Source: Prevotella sp. P2-180 (lineage in GTDB: Bacteria > Bacteroidota > Bacteroidia > Bacteroidales > Bacteroidaceae). Taken from it: a stretch of DNA of 64,000 nt. The first letter of the stretch is position 1. Each line of letters starts with the position of its first letter. Below, one piece after another: positions 45,654 to 54,812 of this stretch. The DNA is taken from contig NZ_NPJI01000065.1 in NCBI RefSeq assembly GCF_002251435.1, positions 26,593 to 90,592 on the forward strand. The letters run 5' to 3'. Under the pieces are notes generated by a model. That model had not been told where the DNA came from. It saw only the letters and a program-made list of their open reading frames with translations, and ran no database searches. The position numbers were made by a program, and so were the translations under genes.

Positions 45654-46556
45654 ATGAAAGGTATAGTATTAGCCGGTGGCAGTGGTACCAGGTTGTACCC
45701 CATCACCAAAGGCATCAGCAAGCAGCTGATTCCCATTTTCGACAAACCGATGATTTATTATCCTATCTCTGTGTTGATGCTCGCCGGCATCCGTGAGATA
45801 TTGATAATCAGTACTCCATTTGATTTGCCAGGATTCAAGCGACTGCTTGGCGATGGTAGTGATTTCGGAGTTAAGTTCGAGTATGCCGAGCAACCATCAC
45901 CCGATGGTCTCGCACAGGCATTCACTATAGGTGCAGACTTTATTGGTGATGATGCTGCATGTCTTGTGCTTGGTGATAATATCTTCCAGGGGGCAGGCTT
46001 GACGAATATGCTGATAGAAGCTGTACGCACTGCCGAGGAAGACAAGAAGGCTACTGTCTTTGGATATTGGGTAAGCGATCCCGAAAGATATGGAGTGGCT
46101 GAGTTTGATGCAGACGGCAATTGTCTTAGCATTGAGGAAAAGCCAGAGCATCCAAAGAGCAATTATGCAGTAGTCGGCCTGTACTTCTATCCCAACAAAG
46201 TGGTAGATGTGGCAAAGACCATCAAGCCATCAGCAAGAGGAGAATATGAGATAACAACAGTTAATCAGCGATTCCTCGAAGATGGAGAGCTGAAGGTACA
46301 GACTTTAGGCCGTGGCTTCGCATGGCTCGACACAGGTACGCATGATTCACTATCTGAGGCTTCTACATATATAGAGGTATTGGAGAAACGTCAGGGTTTG
46401 AAGGTTGCCTGTCTTGAAGGCATCGCCTTCCGCAAGGGATGGATTACTGCCGACAAGATGCGAGAACTCGCCAAGCCGATGTTGAAGAACCAGTACGGAC
46501 AATATCTTTTGCAGGTTGTTGAAGAAGTGGAAAGAACAGGAAAAGCTAATCTTTAA
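45654..46556 (+). CDS. rfbA: Glucose-1-phosphate thymidylyltransferase
   Basis: First step of dTDP-L-rhamnose synthesis: joins dTTP and glucose-1-phosphate. At 300 residues it is standard. The nucleotide signature [18 protein letters not shown] is near residue 8; [31 protein letters not shown] and [14 protein letters not shown] [14 protein letters not shown] are family marks, and [17 protein letters not shown] is the late conserved block. It is cytoplasmic, a tetramer in relatives. It lies 86 bp after rfbC and 5 bp before rfbD. Confidence 0.96.
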   Translation: MKGIVLAGGSGTRLYPITKGISKQLIPIFDKPMIYYPISVLMLAGIREILIISTPFDLPGFKRLLGDGSDFGVKFEYAEQPSPDGLAQAFTIGADFIGDDAACLVLGDNIFQGAGLTNMLIEAVRTAEEDKKATVFGYWVSDPERYGVAEFDADGNCLSIEEKPEHPKSNYAVVGLYFYPNKVVDVAKTIKPSARGEYEITTVNQRFLEDGELKVQTLGRGFAWLDTGTHDSLSEASTYIEVLEKRQGLKVACLEGIAFRKGWITADKMRELAKPMLKNQYGQYLLQVVEEVERTGKANL

Positions 46557-46561
46557 GGACG

Positions 46562-47446
46562 ATGAATATATTAGTTACAGGCGCTAATGGTCAGCTTGGA
46601 AACGAGATGAGAATCATTAGCAAGCAAAGCGAAGATAAGTACATCTTCACGGACGTAAATCAGGTGGAGGGAATTGAGACCACTTACCTTGATATTACCG
46701 ACTTGGATGCTGTGCGCAAGATCGTAGCTGAAAATGATGTGAACGCTATCGTCAACTGTGCTGCATGGACTAACGTGGATGGGGCGGAAGACCCAGAGAA
46801 ATATTCGTTGGTTGAGAAACTTAATGCTACTGCTCCCGAGAATCTTGCCAAGGCGATGAAGGAGGTTGACGGATGGCTTGTGCAGATTTCCACAGATTAT
46901 GTGTTTGGCAAGGAACCCTATAATACACCTTGCAAGGAAGATCAGAAAGGAACACCAACAGGAGTGTATGGTGCTACTAAGCTCCTTGGCGAACAGAAGA
47001 TTATTGCCACAGGATGCAAGTACATAATCATCCGTACTGCTTGGTTATATTCGGAGTTTGGCAAGAATTTCTGTAAGACCATGCTCAACCTTACTTCCAC
47101 AAAACCGCAGTTGAAGGTAGTGTTTGACCAATGCGGCACTCCTACGTATGCTTGGGACTTGGCAACTGCCATTATTGCAACTCTCAAGAACCCCGTAGAA
47201 GGAGTTTATCACTATAGCAACGAGGGAGTATGCTCATGGTATGACTTTACGAAGATGATAGCAGAGTATAGCGGTCAGACATCATGCGATATTCAGCCTT
47301 GTCATTCCGACGAGTTCCCAAGTCCCGTTACTCGTCCAAGTTATTCCGTGCTTGACAAGACCAAAATCAAGGAAACCTTTGGAATCAAAGTGCCGTATTG
47401 GACGGACTCATTAAAGAAGTGTATCAACAACATTAATAAGAAATAG
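46562..47446 (+). CDS. rfbD: dTDP-4-dehydrorhamnose reductase
   Basis: Last step of dTDP-L-rhamnose synthesis, an NAD(P)H-dependent SDR. 294 residues: GANGQLGNEMR at residues 7-17 for cofactor binding, NCAAWTNVDGAE near 65, ISTDYVFGKEPYNTPCKE with the catalytic Thr/Tyr region near 107, and YGATKLLGEQ (Tyr-x3-Lys) near 137. The C-terminus has RPSYSVLDKTKIKETFG. It is 5 bp after rfbA and 17 bp before rfbB. Confidence 0.95.
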   Translation: MNILVTGANGQLGNEMRIISKQSEDKYIFTDVNQVEGIETTYLDITDLDAVRKIVAENDVNAIVNCAAWTNVDGAEDPEKYSLVEKLNATAPENLAKAMKEVDGWLVQISTDYVFGKEPYNTPCKEDQKGTPTGVYGATKLLGEQKIIATGCKYIIIRTAWLYSEFGKNFCKTMLNLTSTKPQLKVVFDQCGTPTYAWDLATAIIATLKNPVEGVYHYSNEGVCSWYDFTKMIAEYSGQTSCDIQPCHSDEFPSPVTRPSYSVLDKTKIKETFGIKVPYWTDSLKKCINNINKK

Positions 47447-47463
47447 AAAAAAGCAAGACAATT

Positions 47464-48597
47464 ATGAAAAGAAATATAGTTATCACTGGCGGAGCCGGAT
47501 TTATCGGCTCGCATGTCGTTCGCCTCTTCGTGAACAAATACCCAGAGTATAACATCATCAACTTAGACAAACTTACATACGCTGGTAATCTTGCCAATCT
47601 CAAGGACATCGAGGACAAACCAAATTATAAGTTCGTCAAGATGGACATCTGCGACTTCGATGCTTTCTATCAGCTGATGCAGGACGAGAAGATTGACGGT
47701 ATCATCCATCTCGCTGCCGAGAGCCATGTGGACCGCTCAATTAAAGACCCCTTTACTTTCGCACGCACCAACGTGATGGGTACGCTCTCTCTGCTGCAGG
47801 CAGCAAAGCTCTATTGGGAGTCACTGCCTGAGAAATACGAGGGCAAGCGCTTCTACCATATCTCTACAGACGAGGTGTATGGAGCACTGTCGATGACTCA
47901 TCCCGAGGGTATCGAACCGCCCTTCACCACCAAGGCTTCTTCATCACAGCATCATGAGGCTTACGGAGAAGACTTCTTCCTGGAGACAACCAAGTATAAT
48001 CCTCATTCTCCCTATTCGGCATCAAAGGCCGGTTCAGACCACTTTGTGCGTGCCTTCCACGACACATACGGAATGCCAACTATCGTCACCAACTGCTCGA
48101 ACAACTACGGTCCGTATCAGTTCCCCGAGAAGCTCATCCCGTTGTTCATCAACAATATCCGCAACCGCAAGCCATTGCCGGTATATGGCAAGGGTGAGAA
48201 CGTGCGCGACTGGTTGTATGTAGTGGATCATGCCCGCGCCATCGACCTCATCTTCCATGAGGGCAAGGTGGCTGAGACCTACAACATCGGCGGATTCAAC
48301 GAGTGGAAGAACATCGACATCATCAAGGTGGTGATCAACACCGTTGACCGTCTGCTCGGACGCAAGGAAGGCGAGGACATGGACCTTATCACCTACGTCA
48401 CTGACCGACTTGGACATGACGCCCGCTATGCCATCGACTCAACAAAGTTGCAGAGAGAGCTCGGTTGGGAGCCCAGCCTGCAGTTCGAGGAGGGTATCGA
48501 GAAGACAGTGAAGTGGTATCTCGAAAACCAAGAGTGGCTTGACAACGTGACAAGCGGCGACTATCAGAAGTATTACGAGAATATGTATAATAAATGA
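47464..48597 (+). CDS. rfbB: dTDP-glucose 4,6-dehydratase
   Basis: Second step of the pathway, an extended SDR that forms dTDP-4-keto-6-deoxyglucose with bound NAD. 377 residues: GGAGFIGSHVVRLFV at residues 8-22, HLAAESHVDRSI near 83, ISTDEVYGAL near 138, YSASKAGSDHFVRA (Tyr-x3-Lys) near 182, and NCSNNYGPYQFPEKLIPL. Slightly longer than the typical 350 because of an insertion around residues 145-170. It overlaps the next gene by ATGA. Its C-rich codon use resembles core genes more than the flanking capsule genes. Confidence 0.96.
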   Translation: MKRNIVITGGAGFIGSHVVRLFVNKYPEYNIINLDKLTYAGNLANLKDIEDKPNYKFVKMDICDFDAFYQLMQDEKIDGIIHLAAESHVDRSIKDPFTFARTNVMGTLSLLQAAKLYWESLPEKYEGKRFYHISTDEVYGALSMTHPEGIEPPFTTKASSSQHHEAYGEDFFLETTKYNPHSPYSASKAGSDHFVRAFHDTYGMPTIVTNCSNNYGPYQFPEKLIPLFINNIRNRKPLPVYGKGENVRDWLYVVDHARAIDLIFHEGKVAETYNIGGFNEWKNIDIIKVVINTVDRLLGRKEGEDMDLITYVTDRLGHDARYAIDSTKLQRELGWEPSLQFEEGIEKTVKWYLENQEWLDNVTSGDYQKYYENMYNK

Positions 48598-49667
48598 AAG
48601 ACAAGAGAGTTATAGCAATACACTTGCCCCAGTTTTATCCATTTCCCGAAAATGATGAATGGTGGGGAAAAGGGTTTACAGAGTGGAGGAATGTCACCAA
48701 AGCTAAGCCAAGGTTTCGAGGTCACTATCAGCCCCACCTTCCCGCTGATTTAGGTTTTTATGATTTAAGACTTAAGGAATGTAGGATGGAGCAGGAGAAA
48801 CTGGCCAAGGAATATGGAATAGATGGCTTTTGCTACTATCACTATTGGTTCAATGGTCATCTTATTATGGAAAAACCTGTAGAAGCGAAGTTGGCAAACA
48901 AAGAAGAGGATTTGCCATTCATGTTCTGTTGGGCCAATGAGGACTGGCACAGGAATTGGGCTGGAGGATATAATGAAACACTGATATCGCAAAACTATTC
49001 CAAAGAAGATGACATAGAACACTTTAAATATCTCTTGCCATACTTTAAGGATGAAAGATATATAAGAGTAAATGGTAAACCTGTATTCTGTGTCTATAAG
49101 GCTTCGCTAATGCCCGATTACAACAAATTCGTTGAGACATGGCAGGCTTTGGCTAAAGAGAATGGATTTGAACTTTACATGTGTGCATTTGAGGCTTCTG
49201 GTGAATGGGGAAAGAAATACAGACGAGCAGATGCATATGTTGAGTTTCAACCTCAAAATAAGGAGGGCTTTGACAGAAAATATAATCCACTGTTGAAGAT
49301 GGGTAGAAAATTCGGTTGGAAAACAAGATTTAATGAGATGACTCCATACGGTCCTTATGTGAATTTTCAGATTAATAAGAAGAACACTATAGACTACAAG
49401 CGATACCCCTCATTATGTCCAAGTTGGGATAACGCCTGTCGAAGAGTTGGGCAGCCATTTCAAGCATTAAGAAATGCCAACCCTTCTGATTTTAGAAGAT
49501 GGTTAGATCACTTGTACCACACTTTTACACCGTTTAGCAAAGAGGAGAATTTCATATTTATAAACGCATGGAATGAGTGGGCTGAGGGCTGTCATCTTGA
49601 ACCAGATCAGAAGTGGGGGCGAGGTTACTTGGAGGCCATAAAAGCTGTAATTGAAAAGTATAATTGA
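48594..49667 (+). CDS. WbsX-like protein (GH99-like domain), copy 1
   Basis: A 357-residue protein of the WbsX family found in capsule and O-antigen loci. LPQFYPFPENDEWWGKGFTEW near the N-terminus, FCYYHYWFNG, MFCWANEDWHRNW and the C-terminal FINAWNEWAEGCHLEPD are the family marks. The fold is related to GH99 glycoside hydrolases/lipopolysaccharide enzymes, so it may be a glycosyltransferase-associated or sugar-processing enzyme; activity is unproven. No signal peptide. Its stop and the next start are two bases apart, and the neighbour is a paralogue. Confidence 0.85.
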   Translation: MKDKRVIAIHLPQFYPFPENDEWWGKGFTEWRNVTKAKPRFRGHYQPHLPADLGFYDLRLKECRMEQEKLAKEYGIDGFCYYHYWFNGHLIMEKPVEAKLANKEEDLPFMFCWANEDWHRNWAGGYNETLISQNYSKEDDIEHFKYLLPYFKDERYIRVNGKPVFCVYKASLMPDYNKFVETWQALAKENGFELYMCAFEASGEWGKKYRRADAYVEFQPQNKEGFDRKYNPLLKMGRKFGWKTRFNEMTPYGPYVNFQINKKNTIDYKRYPSLCPSWDNACRRVGQPFQALRNANPSDFRRWLDHLYHTFTPFSKEENFIFINAWNEWAEGCHLEPDQKWGRGYLEAIKAVIEKYN

Positions 49668-49668
49668 A

Positions 49669-50778
49669 ATGAAAACAGAAGTAATAGCATTATATCTTCC
49701 ACAGTTTCATCCAATACCCGAGAATGATGAATGGTGGGGAAAGGGTTTTACAGAGTGGACAAATGTTGGCAAAGCAAGGCCTCTGTTCAAAGGTCATAAT
49801 CAGCCAAGGGTACCAGCCGATTTGGGGTACTATGACCTTCGTGTGAAAGAAGTGCGAGAACAACAAGTTGAATTAGCACGTGAGGCAGGTGTCTCATCGT
49901 TCTGTTATTGGCACTATTGGTTTGGCAACGGAAAACGACTCATGGCAACAATATTTGATGAGGTGCTTGAGTCCGGTAGACCGGATTTTCCATTCTGCCT
50001 TGCTTGGGCGAACCATAGCTGGTATAACAAAACATGGAATCCTGACGGAAGTACCGAAAAGAAACTCTTGATAGAGCAGACATATCCAGGCATAGAGGAT
50101 ATGAGAATGCACTTTGAATTTCTGCTGAAGGCTTTCAAGGATAGTAGATACACCAAAATAGCAGGAAGTCCTCTCTTGTATATCTTCGATGCAGAACATC
50201 TGCCAAAAGAGTATGTTAATAATCTTCGACAATGGACAAAGGAGGCTGGATTCCCAGATCTCTATCTTGTGGCAAATGCACCAGACAATACTGTGGAAAG
50301 CAAGTTCTTCATAGAGAAGGGTTACAATGCCGTAACATATACCCGATTACGTGATGCTTCTGTAATTGACTTTGGAAATTCAGACCTAAAGCGCAAGTTA
50401 GGTAAGGCATTGGGTAGGGTAAAAGGGATAATAACGCATCGCCCCCCATATCTTTTTGATTATGCCAAGGCAAGTAAGAAATTTATTACTGAGGTTGAAA
50501 AGCAAGAGGAAGTCATTCCAGTAATCATACCGCAATGGGATCATAGTCCAAGAAGTGGTTGGAATGGCATTATGTTTGACAACTCAACTCCAGAGGCTTT
50601 CGGACTTCATGTCAGAGATGCTCTGAATGCTATCGAGAATAAAAAAGAGGAACATCATATCCTTATGCTCAAATCATGGAATGAGTGGGCAGAAGGAAAC
50701 TATATGGAACCTGATCTGAAATTCGGAAAGGGGTATATCAAAGCATTGAAGGAGGCATTGGACAGTAATGAAAAATAA
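49669..50778 (+). CDS. WbsX-like protein (GH99-like domain), copy 2
   Basis: A 369-residue paralogue of the previous gene, starting at ATG 49669 (a TTG at 49651 lies inside the upstream gene). LPQFHPIPENDEWWGKGFTEW, FCYWHYWFGNG, CLAWANHSWYNKTWN and LKSWNEWAEGNYMEPD show the same pattern. The two have drifted clearly apart, so they are an old duplication with separate substrates rather than a recent copy. It overlaps the next gene by 11 bases. Confidence 0.85.
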   Translation: MKTEVIALYLPQFHPIPENDEWWGKGFTEWTNVGKARPLFKGHNQPRVPADLGYYDLRVKEVREQQVELAREAGVSSFCYWHYWFGNGKRLMATIFDEVLESGRPDFPFCLAWANHSWYNKTWNPDGSTEKKLLIEQTYPGIEDMRMHFEFLLKAFKDSRYTKIAGSPLLYIFDAEHLPKEYVNNLRQWTKEAGFPDLYLVANAPDNTVESKFFIEKGYNAVTYTRLRDASVIDFGNSDLKRKLGKALGRVKGIITHRPPYLFDYAKASKKFITEVEKQEEVIPVIIPQWDHSPRSGWNGIMFDNSTPEAFGLHVRDALNAIENKKEEHHILMLKSWNEWAEGNYMEPDLKFGKGYIKALKEALDSNEK

Positions 50779-52003
50779 CAATGTCAAGTTTACCATCCAA
50801 AACCAGATGTGTACGGGATGCGGAATATGCGAGGATGTCTGTCCGAAACACTGCATCACGATAAAAAGGATGAACGGAGAACATAGACCCGTGCTCGATG
50901 ATGTGGTTTGCAACAAGTGTGGCAAGTGCCTAAGGGTGTGCCCTGGTGTAGGCATTGAGTTCCAGCAGTATCAGGTGGCATCAGAAAGTGTAAAGAAGGA
51001 TAAGTTTATCGGCAAATATGTGGGTCTGCATACTGGTTATGCATTGGATGAGGATATACGATATCATTCTGCCAGTGGCGGTATGGTGAGTCAGTTTCTT
51101 ATCTATCTACTGGAAAAGAGAGTAATAGATGGAGCTGTGGTGACAGGATATAAGGAGGATCATATTACTCCTTACACATATATTGCATGCAGTCGTGAAG
51201 AGATAATCAAAGCTCGCAGTTCGAAGTATTGCCCTGTTGCATTCAATAAAGTGGGCAATAAGATTGCGACACTCACAGAAGGCAAGTATGTGATAGTGGG
51301 CACGCCTTGCCATATCCAGGGCTTCCGCAAACGTATGTCTATCGACCGTAAGTTAAGGGAACGAATCATTGGATTGTTTGCTATCTATTGTTCAAGCGGA
51401 CGAACTTTCAATGGTCAAGATTTCCTTTTCCAACATTATGGTGTTAAGAAGAATGACATACAATATTTCGCTTTTCGTGACCATGGTTGCATGGGGTATC
51501 TTACTATCAATGCCGCAGAGAAAAATATATCTATTCCTTTCAATCAATATTATGGCAGTATGCTTAGAAGTTTCTTTAAGTTACATCGTTGCCTGACCTG
51601 TATAGACCACTATGGCGAATTGGCAGATGTATGCTTTGGTGATATTCATATACATCCATACGATAAGGACAAGATTGGAACCTCATCTTGGATTACACGT
51701 ACCGATTTTTGGGAAGAACAATTCCGTAATGCAGTACGTGATGGCTATATCATGATGGATGATATTGATGCAGAGACTATGAATAGAGGTCAGGCTACCA
51801 TGTTGTATCCCAAGAGCAGAAGGGCACATGCTGTTATGAATATGGATAGGATGCTTGGACGTGCAGTACCTCAATATGATCGCATGCTTGCACAACCATC
51901 TATCAAGGATTATATGAGTGAAATAATATGCCATTGCCAGCGTTTCCTCGGAAGACATAGAGGCCTTTGGTGGATAATAGAACTTATAAGCAAAGGAAAA
52001 TAG
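50768..52003 (+). CDS. FrhB-like ferredoxin/F420 dehydrogenase family protein, copy 3
   Basis: A 411-residue third member of this family in the locus. Two full 4Fe-4S motifs (CTGCGICEDVCP and CNKCGKCLRVCP) are in the first 60 residues. The core contains HSASGGMVSQFL, GTPCHIQGFRKRM and HRCLTCIDHYGELADVCFGD. The GTPCQ Gln is His here. It overlaps the upstream WbsX gene and is followed 3 bp later by a pyruvyltransferase. Confidence 0.85.
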   Translation: MKNNNVKFTIQNQMCTGCGICEDVCPKHCITIKRMNGEHRPVLDDVVCNKCGKCLRVCPGVGIEFQQYQVASESVKKDKFIGKYVGLHTGYALDEDIRYHSASGGMVSQFLIYLLEKRVIDGAVVTGYKEDHITPYTYIACSREEIIKARSSKYCPVAFNKVGNKIATLTEGKYVIVGTPCHIQGFRKRMSIDRKLRERIIGLFAIYCSSGRTFNGQDFLFQHYGVKKNDIQYFAFRDHGCMGYLTINAAEKNISIPFNQYYGSMLRSFFKLHRCLTCIDHYGELADVCFGDIHIHPYDKDKIGTSSWITRTDFWEEQFRNAVRDGYIMMDDIDAETMNRGQATMLYPKSRRAHAVMNMDRMLGRAVPQYDRMLAQPSIKDYMSEIICHCQRFLGRHRGLWWIIELISKGK

Positions 52004-52006
52004 TAT

Positions 52007-53161
52007 ATGAAATTAGGACTTTGTCTAAAATACGAGCAACAGAATTATGGAAGCAAACTGCAAGCGCGTGCTACTATTCTGCTTTTTGAAGAACTTGGAC
52101 ATGAGTGTAAGGTTATTCACTATGGTAAGGCGGGCTTGTGGTTCAAACTGAAAGCTTTGCCAAGACTGTTTAATAGAACTTTTCGCCAAGATAAGCTTGT
52201 AGAGTGGAATATTGCACGCTCGTTTAAGCAGCATCCGGAGGTAAGCGAGGAATTGCAACTCAGGAGGAAGACTTTCAAGGATTATGATAAGAAATACTTT
52301 GATCAATATGAAGTCTATGGTGCAAAGTATGTTGACATTCAGCGTATAGCATATGATTATGAGGCTATTGTAACATGTAGCGATCAGTTGTGGTCACCTT
52401 CTGGTTTGGGCACCAATTTCTACAATCTGATGTTTGTGCCTGACAGTATTAATAAGGTGTCGTTTGCCAGTAGTTTTGGTGTGAGTCAGATACCTTCTTT
52501 CCAGAAAAAAGCGACTGCCAAATATTTGCGCAGAATAGAGCACGTCAGCTGTCGCGAAAACCGAGGTGCAGAAATCGTAAAGGAACTAACTGGTCGCGAT
52601 GTTCCCGTTTTAATGGATCCTGTCTTTGCATTCAATAAAGAACAATGGTCAAATATTATTCGAGAAGAAAAAGTGTATGATGAGGCATATCTGCTTTGCT
52701 TCCTGTTAGGCGATACGATTGCATATCGTGAAGCCGTGAAGGCGTTTGCAATACAGAAGGACTTGAAAATTGTCACGCTAAGATTCCTTGATCAGTATGT
52801 GGAATATGATGCTAACTTTGGTGATATAGCTCCATACGATGCTGATCCAAACCGATTGTTGAACATCTTGCGAGGAGCCAAGTATGTAATAACTGATTCG
52901 TTCCATATTTGTGCTTTCAGTATCATCATGCACAAACAGTTTGCCATCTTCAATCGCTATAGTGATAGCAACGGTTCGTCAAAAAATTCACGCATAGATA
53001 CAGTCTGTGGAAACCTCAATCTGAATGACAGGCGTGTGAATGCTAATAGCAAATTAGTTGACATTATGGATAGACCTATAGATTGGGGTAAAGTAGATAA
53101 CGCATTAGCTGAGTATGCAAAGAAGATGAGAGAATATCTGAATCAAGCTTTGAAGAAATGA
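52007..53161 (+). CDS. Polysaccharide pyruvyl transferase family protein, copy 3
   Basis: A 384-residue family member: KYEQQNYGSKLQARATILLF at the N-terminus, VTCSDQLWSPSG near residue 124 and VITDSFHICAFSIIM near 295 with the intact DSFH. It is the partner of the FrhB-like gene just upstream and overlaps the next gene by ATGA. The first two copies have a Gly before SDQ; this one has Cys. Confidence 0.85.
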   Translation: MKLGLCLKYEQQNYGSKLQARATILLFEELGHECKVIHYGKAGLWFKLKALPRLFNRTFRQDKLVEWNIARSFKQHPEVSEELQLRRKTFKDYDKKYFDQYEVYGAKYVDIQRIAYDYEAIVTCSDQLWSPSGLGTNFYNLMFVPDSINKVSFASSFGVSQIPSFQKKATAKYLRRIEHVSCRENRGAEIVKELTGRDVPVLMDPVFAFNKEQWSNIIREEKVYDEAYLLCFLLGDTIAYREAVKAFAIQKDLKIVTLRFLDQYVEYDANFGDIAPYDADPNRLLNILRGAKYVITDSFHICAFSIIMHKQFAIFNRYSDSNGSSKNSRIDTVCGNLNLNDRRVNANSKLVDIMDRPIDWGKVDNALAEYAKKMREYLNQALKK

Positions 53162-54621
53162 TGCTGATGAAATTTTTGGCTTTATTCATATCGCTTTTAT
53201 TCTCTATTGTTAATGTGTCAGCACAGGGGGTTCCTTCTTGGATAGAACTGAAAACCTATTACGTATCATCATCAACTGGGAATGACAAGAATGACGGTTT
53301 ATCAGCTTTATCCGCAAAACAGCATATATACTCTGTTCCAGTCAAAGAATCAGCAAGGGTCAGACTGAAATGTAATGATGTTTTTTTTGAGCGAGTGTTT
53401 GGCTATAAAAATTCCATTATTGAAAGTTATGGTGATGGAGATAAGCCTGTGATTTGTGGATTAAAGATTCTTAAAGACACAAATGCATGGGTGCTTGTTG
53501 GAAATAATATCTGGGTGCTTGATTTGTCTGATGAGACAAAATTTGATGGCTATAGCGCCTCGGTATGTTCCAACAAGACTGTAGTCAATAATGTAGGGTT
53601 AATATATAATTCAAAAAGCGATAAGGTATATGGTCATCTTGTCTGTAGTAAAGACTCACTCAAGAAGAGTGGAGATTTCTATACAACAGAACAGCATTCG
53701 CAAAGCTTTTTTACCAAGCAACCGATAAGCAAGTTGTATTGGAAAATTGATGTAGCCCCAAGGAAATTGGGCTGTTTGGCATTTTCTATGTATGATGTTG
53801 GAATCAAATCCATGGAGAGCTGCACAATAAAAGATATTGCTATTGCTGGGTTTTCAATTCATGGAGTTACGGGGTGTAACGATTGTCTGATAGAGAATTG
53901 TCAGATAGACTTGATAGGAGGTGCAATGTTCGTGCGAGATAAAGATCCATGGTGCAGATACGGAAATGGAATAGAGTTTTGGTCAAGTTGCAATGGCAAT
54001 AATGTGATAAATTGCATAATCAGTCGTACCTTTGATTGTGCAACCACAATTCAAGGCAATCAGACAAGTAAGGTAATTGTGAAGAATAATCATTTTGTAG
54101 GCAACAGAATCTACCATTGTAGACAAGCTTTTGAGCACTTTCTTAATGATCAGGGACAGGATTTCGGCTCGGCTTACGAAAACTGTTCGTTTGAAAGAAA
54201 TATAGCGTACGAGATGGGGTATAATGAGTTTTCTTCTCCAGAGCCAAGGGACTGCAATATTCTATCGTATGAGACTAAACGGAAGTCAATAGACATCTGC
54301 GATAATACCTTTTATGGCGGTAATTACATGTATGGCAGTTGGATGAACTCCGGAAAACAGAAGAATAAGGTCTATCTGTATTCCGACCAGTACTTGTTTC
54401 ACACACATTGGAAGACTGGATTTAAGCCATTGCTTTCAGGAAGCGCATCCTCCAATCTGTCATTTGTTACTCTGACGGCTGATGATACGGAGTTTATTGT
54501 TGTCAGCCGGTGTTCGCTAAAGACCTGGTTGATTAAAAGAAGAATACTCAAGCAGGTAAATTGGAAACCAGTTGGTGCTTTGAGAAGATATATTCAGAAA
54601 GGAAGTGGCTATGGCAAGTAA
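53158..54621 (+). CDS. Secreted right-handed beta-helix protein
   Basis: A 487-residue protein with an N-terminal signal peptide (FLALFISLLFSIVNVSA, cut near residue 22), so it acts outside the cytoplasm. The rest looks like a pectate-lyase-type parallel beta-helix: YYVSSSTGNDKNDGLS, CTIKDIAIAGFSIHGVTGCNDCLIENC and FERNIAYEMGYNEFS. In a polysaccharide locus it may trim, modify or anchor the finished polymer. The C-terminal 20 residues are basic. It overlaps the third pyruvyltransferase by four bases, so it belongs to the operon. Confidence 0.8.
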   Translation: MMLMKFLALFISLLFSIVNVSAQGVPSWIELKTYYVSSSTGNDKNDGLSALSAKQHIYSVPVKESARVRLKCNDVFFERVFGYKNSIIESYGDGDKPVICGLKILKDTNAWVLVGNNIWVLDLSDETKFDGYSASVCSNKTVVNNVGLIYNSKSDKVYGHLVCSKDSLKKSGDFYTTEQHSQSFFTKQPISKLYWKIDVAPRKLGCLAFSMYDVGIKSMESCTIKDIAIAGFSIHGVTGCNDCLIENCQIDLIGGAMFVRDKDPWCRYGNGIEFWSSCNGNNVINCIISRTFDCATTIQGNQTSKVIVKNNHFVGNRIYHCRQAFEHFLNDQGQDFGSAYENCSFERNIAYEMGYNEFSSPEPRDCNILSYETKRKSIDICDNTFYGGNYMYGSWMNSGKQKNKVYLYSDQYLFHTHWKTGFKPLLSGSASSNLSFVTLTADDTEFIVVSRCSLKTWLIKRRILKQVNWKPVGALRRYIQKGSGYGK

Positions 54622-54812
54622 GAGTGATGAAAAAATGGCTTGCTAATTAAGAGATATTGAATGCCTACATCCTTGATAGAGGATGATTGTCATAATACAT
54701 CTTTTAACCACAATGACATTAACGAAGTATTAAAAAATTGACTGGTGGTTGGATCACATGTAGTAGGTCTTATACCTTCCATCGGTCAAACAAATATAGT
54801 ATTTTTTTGATT

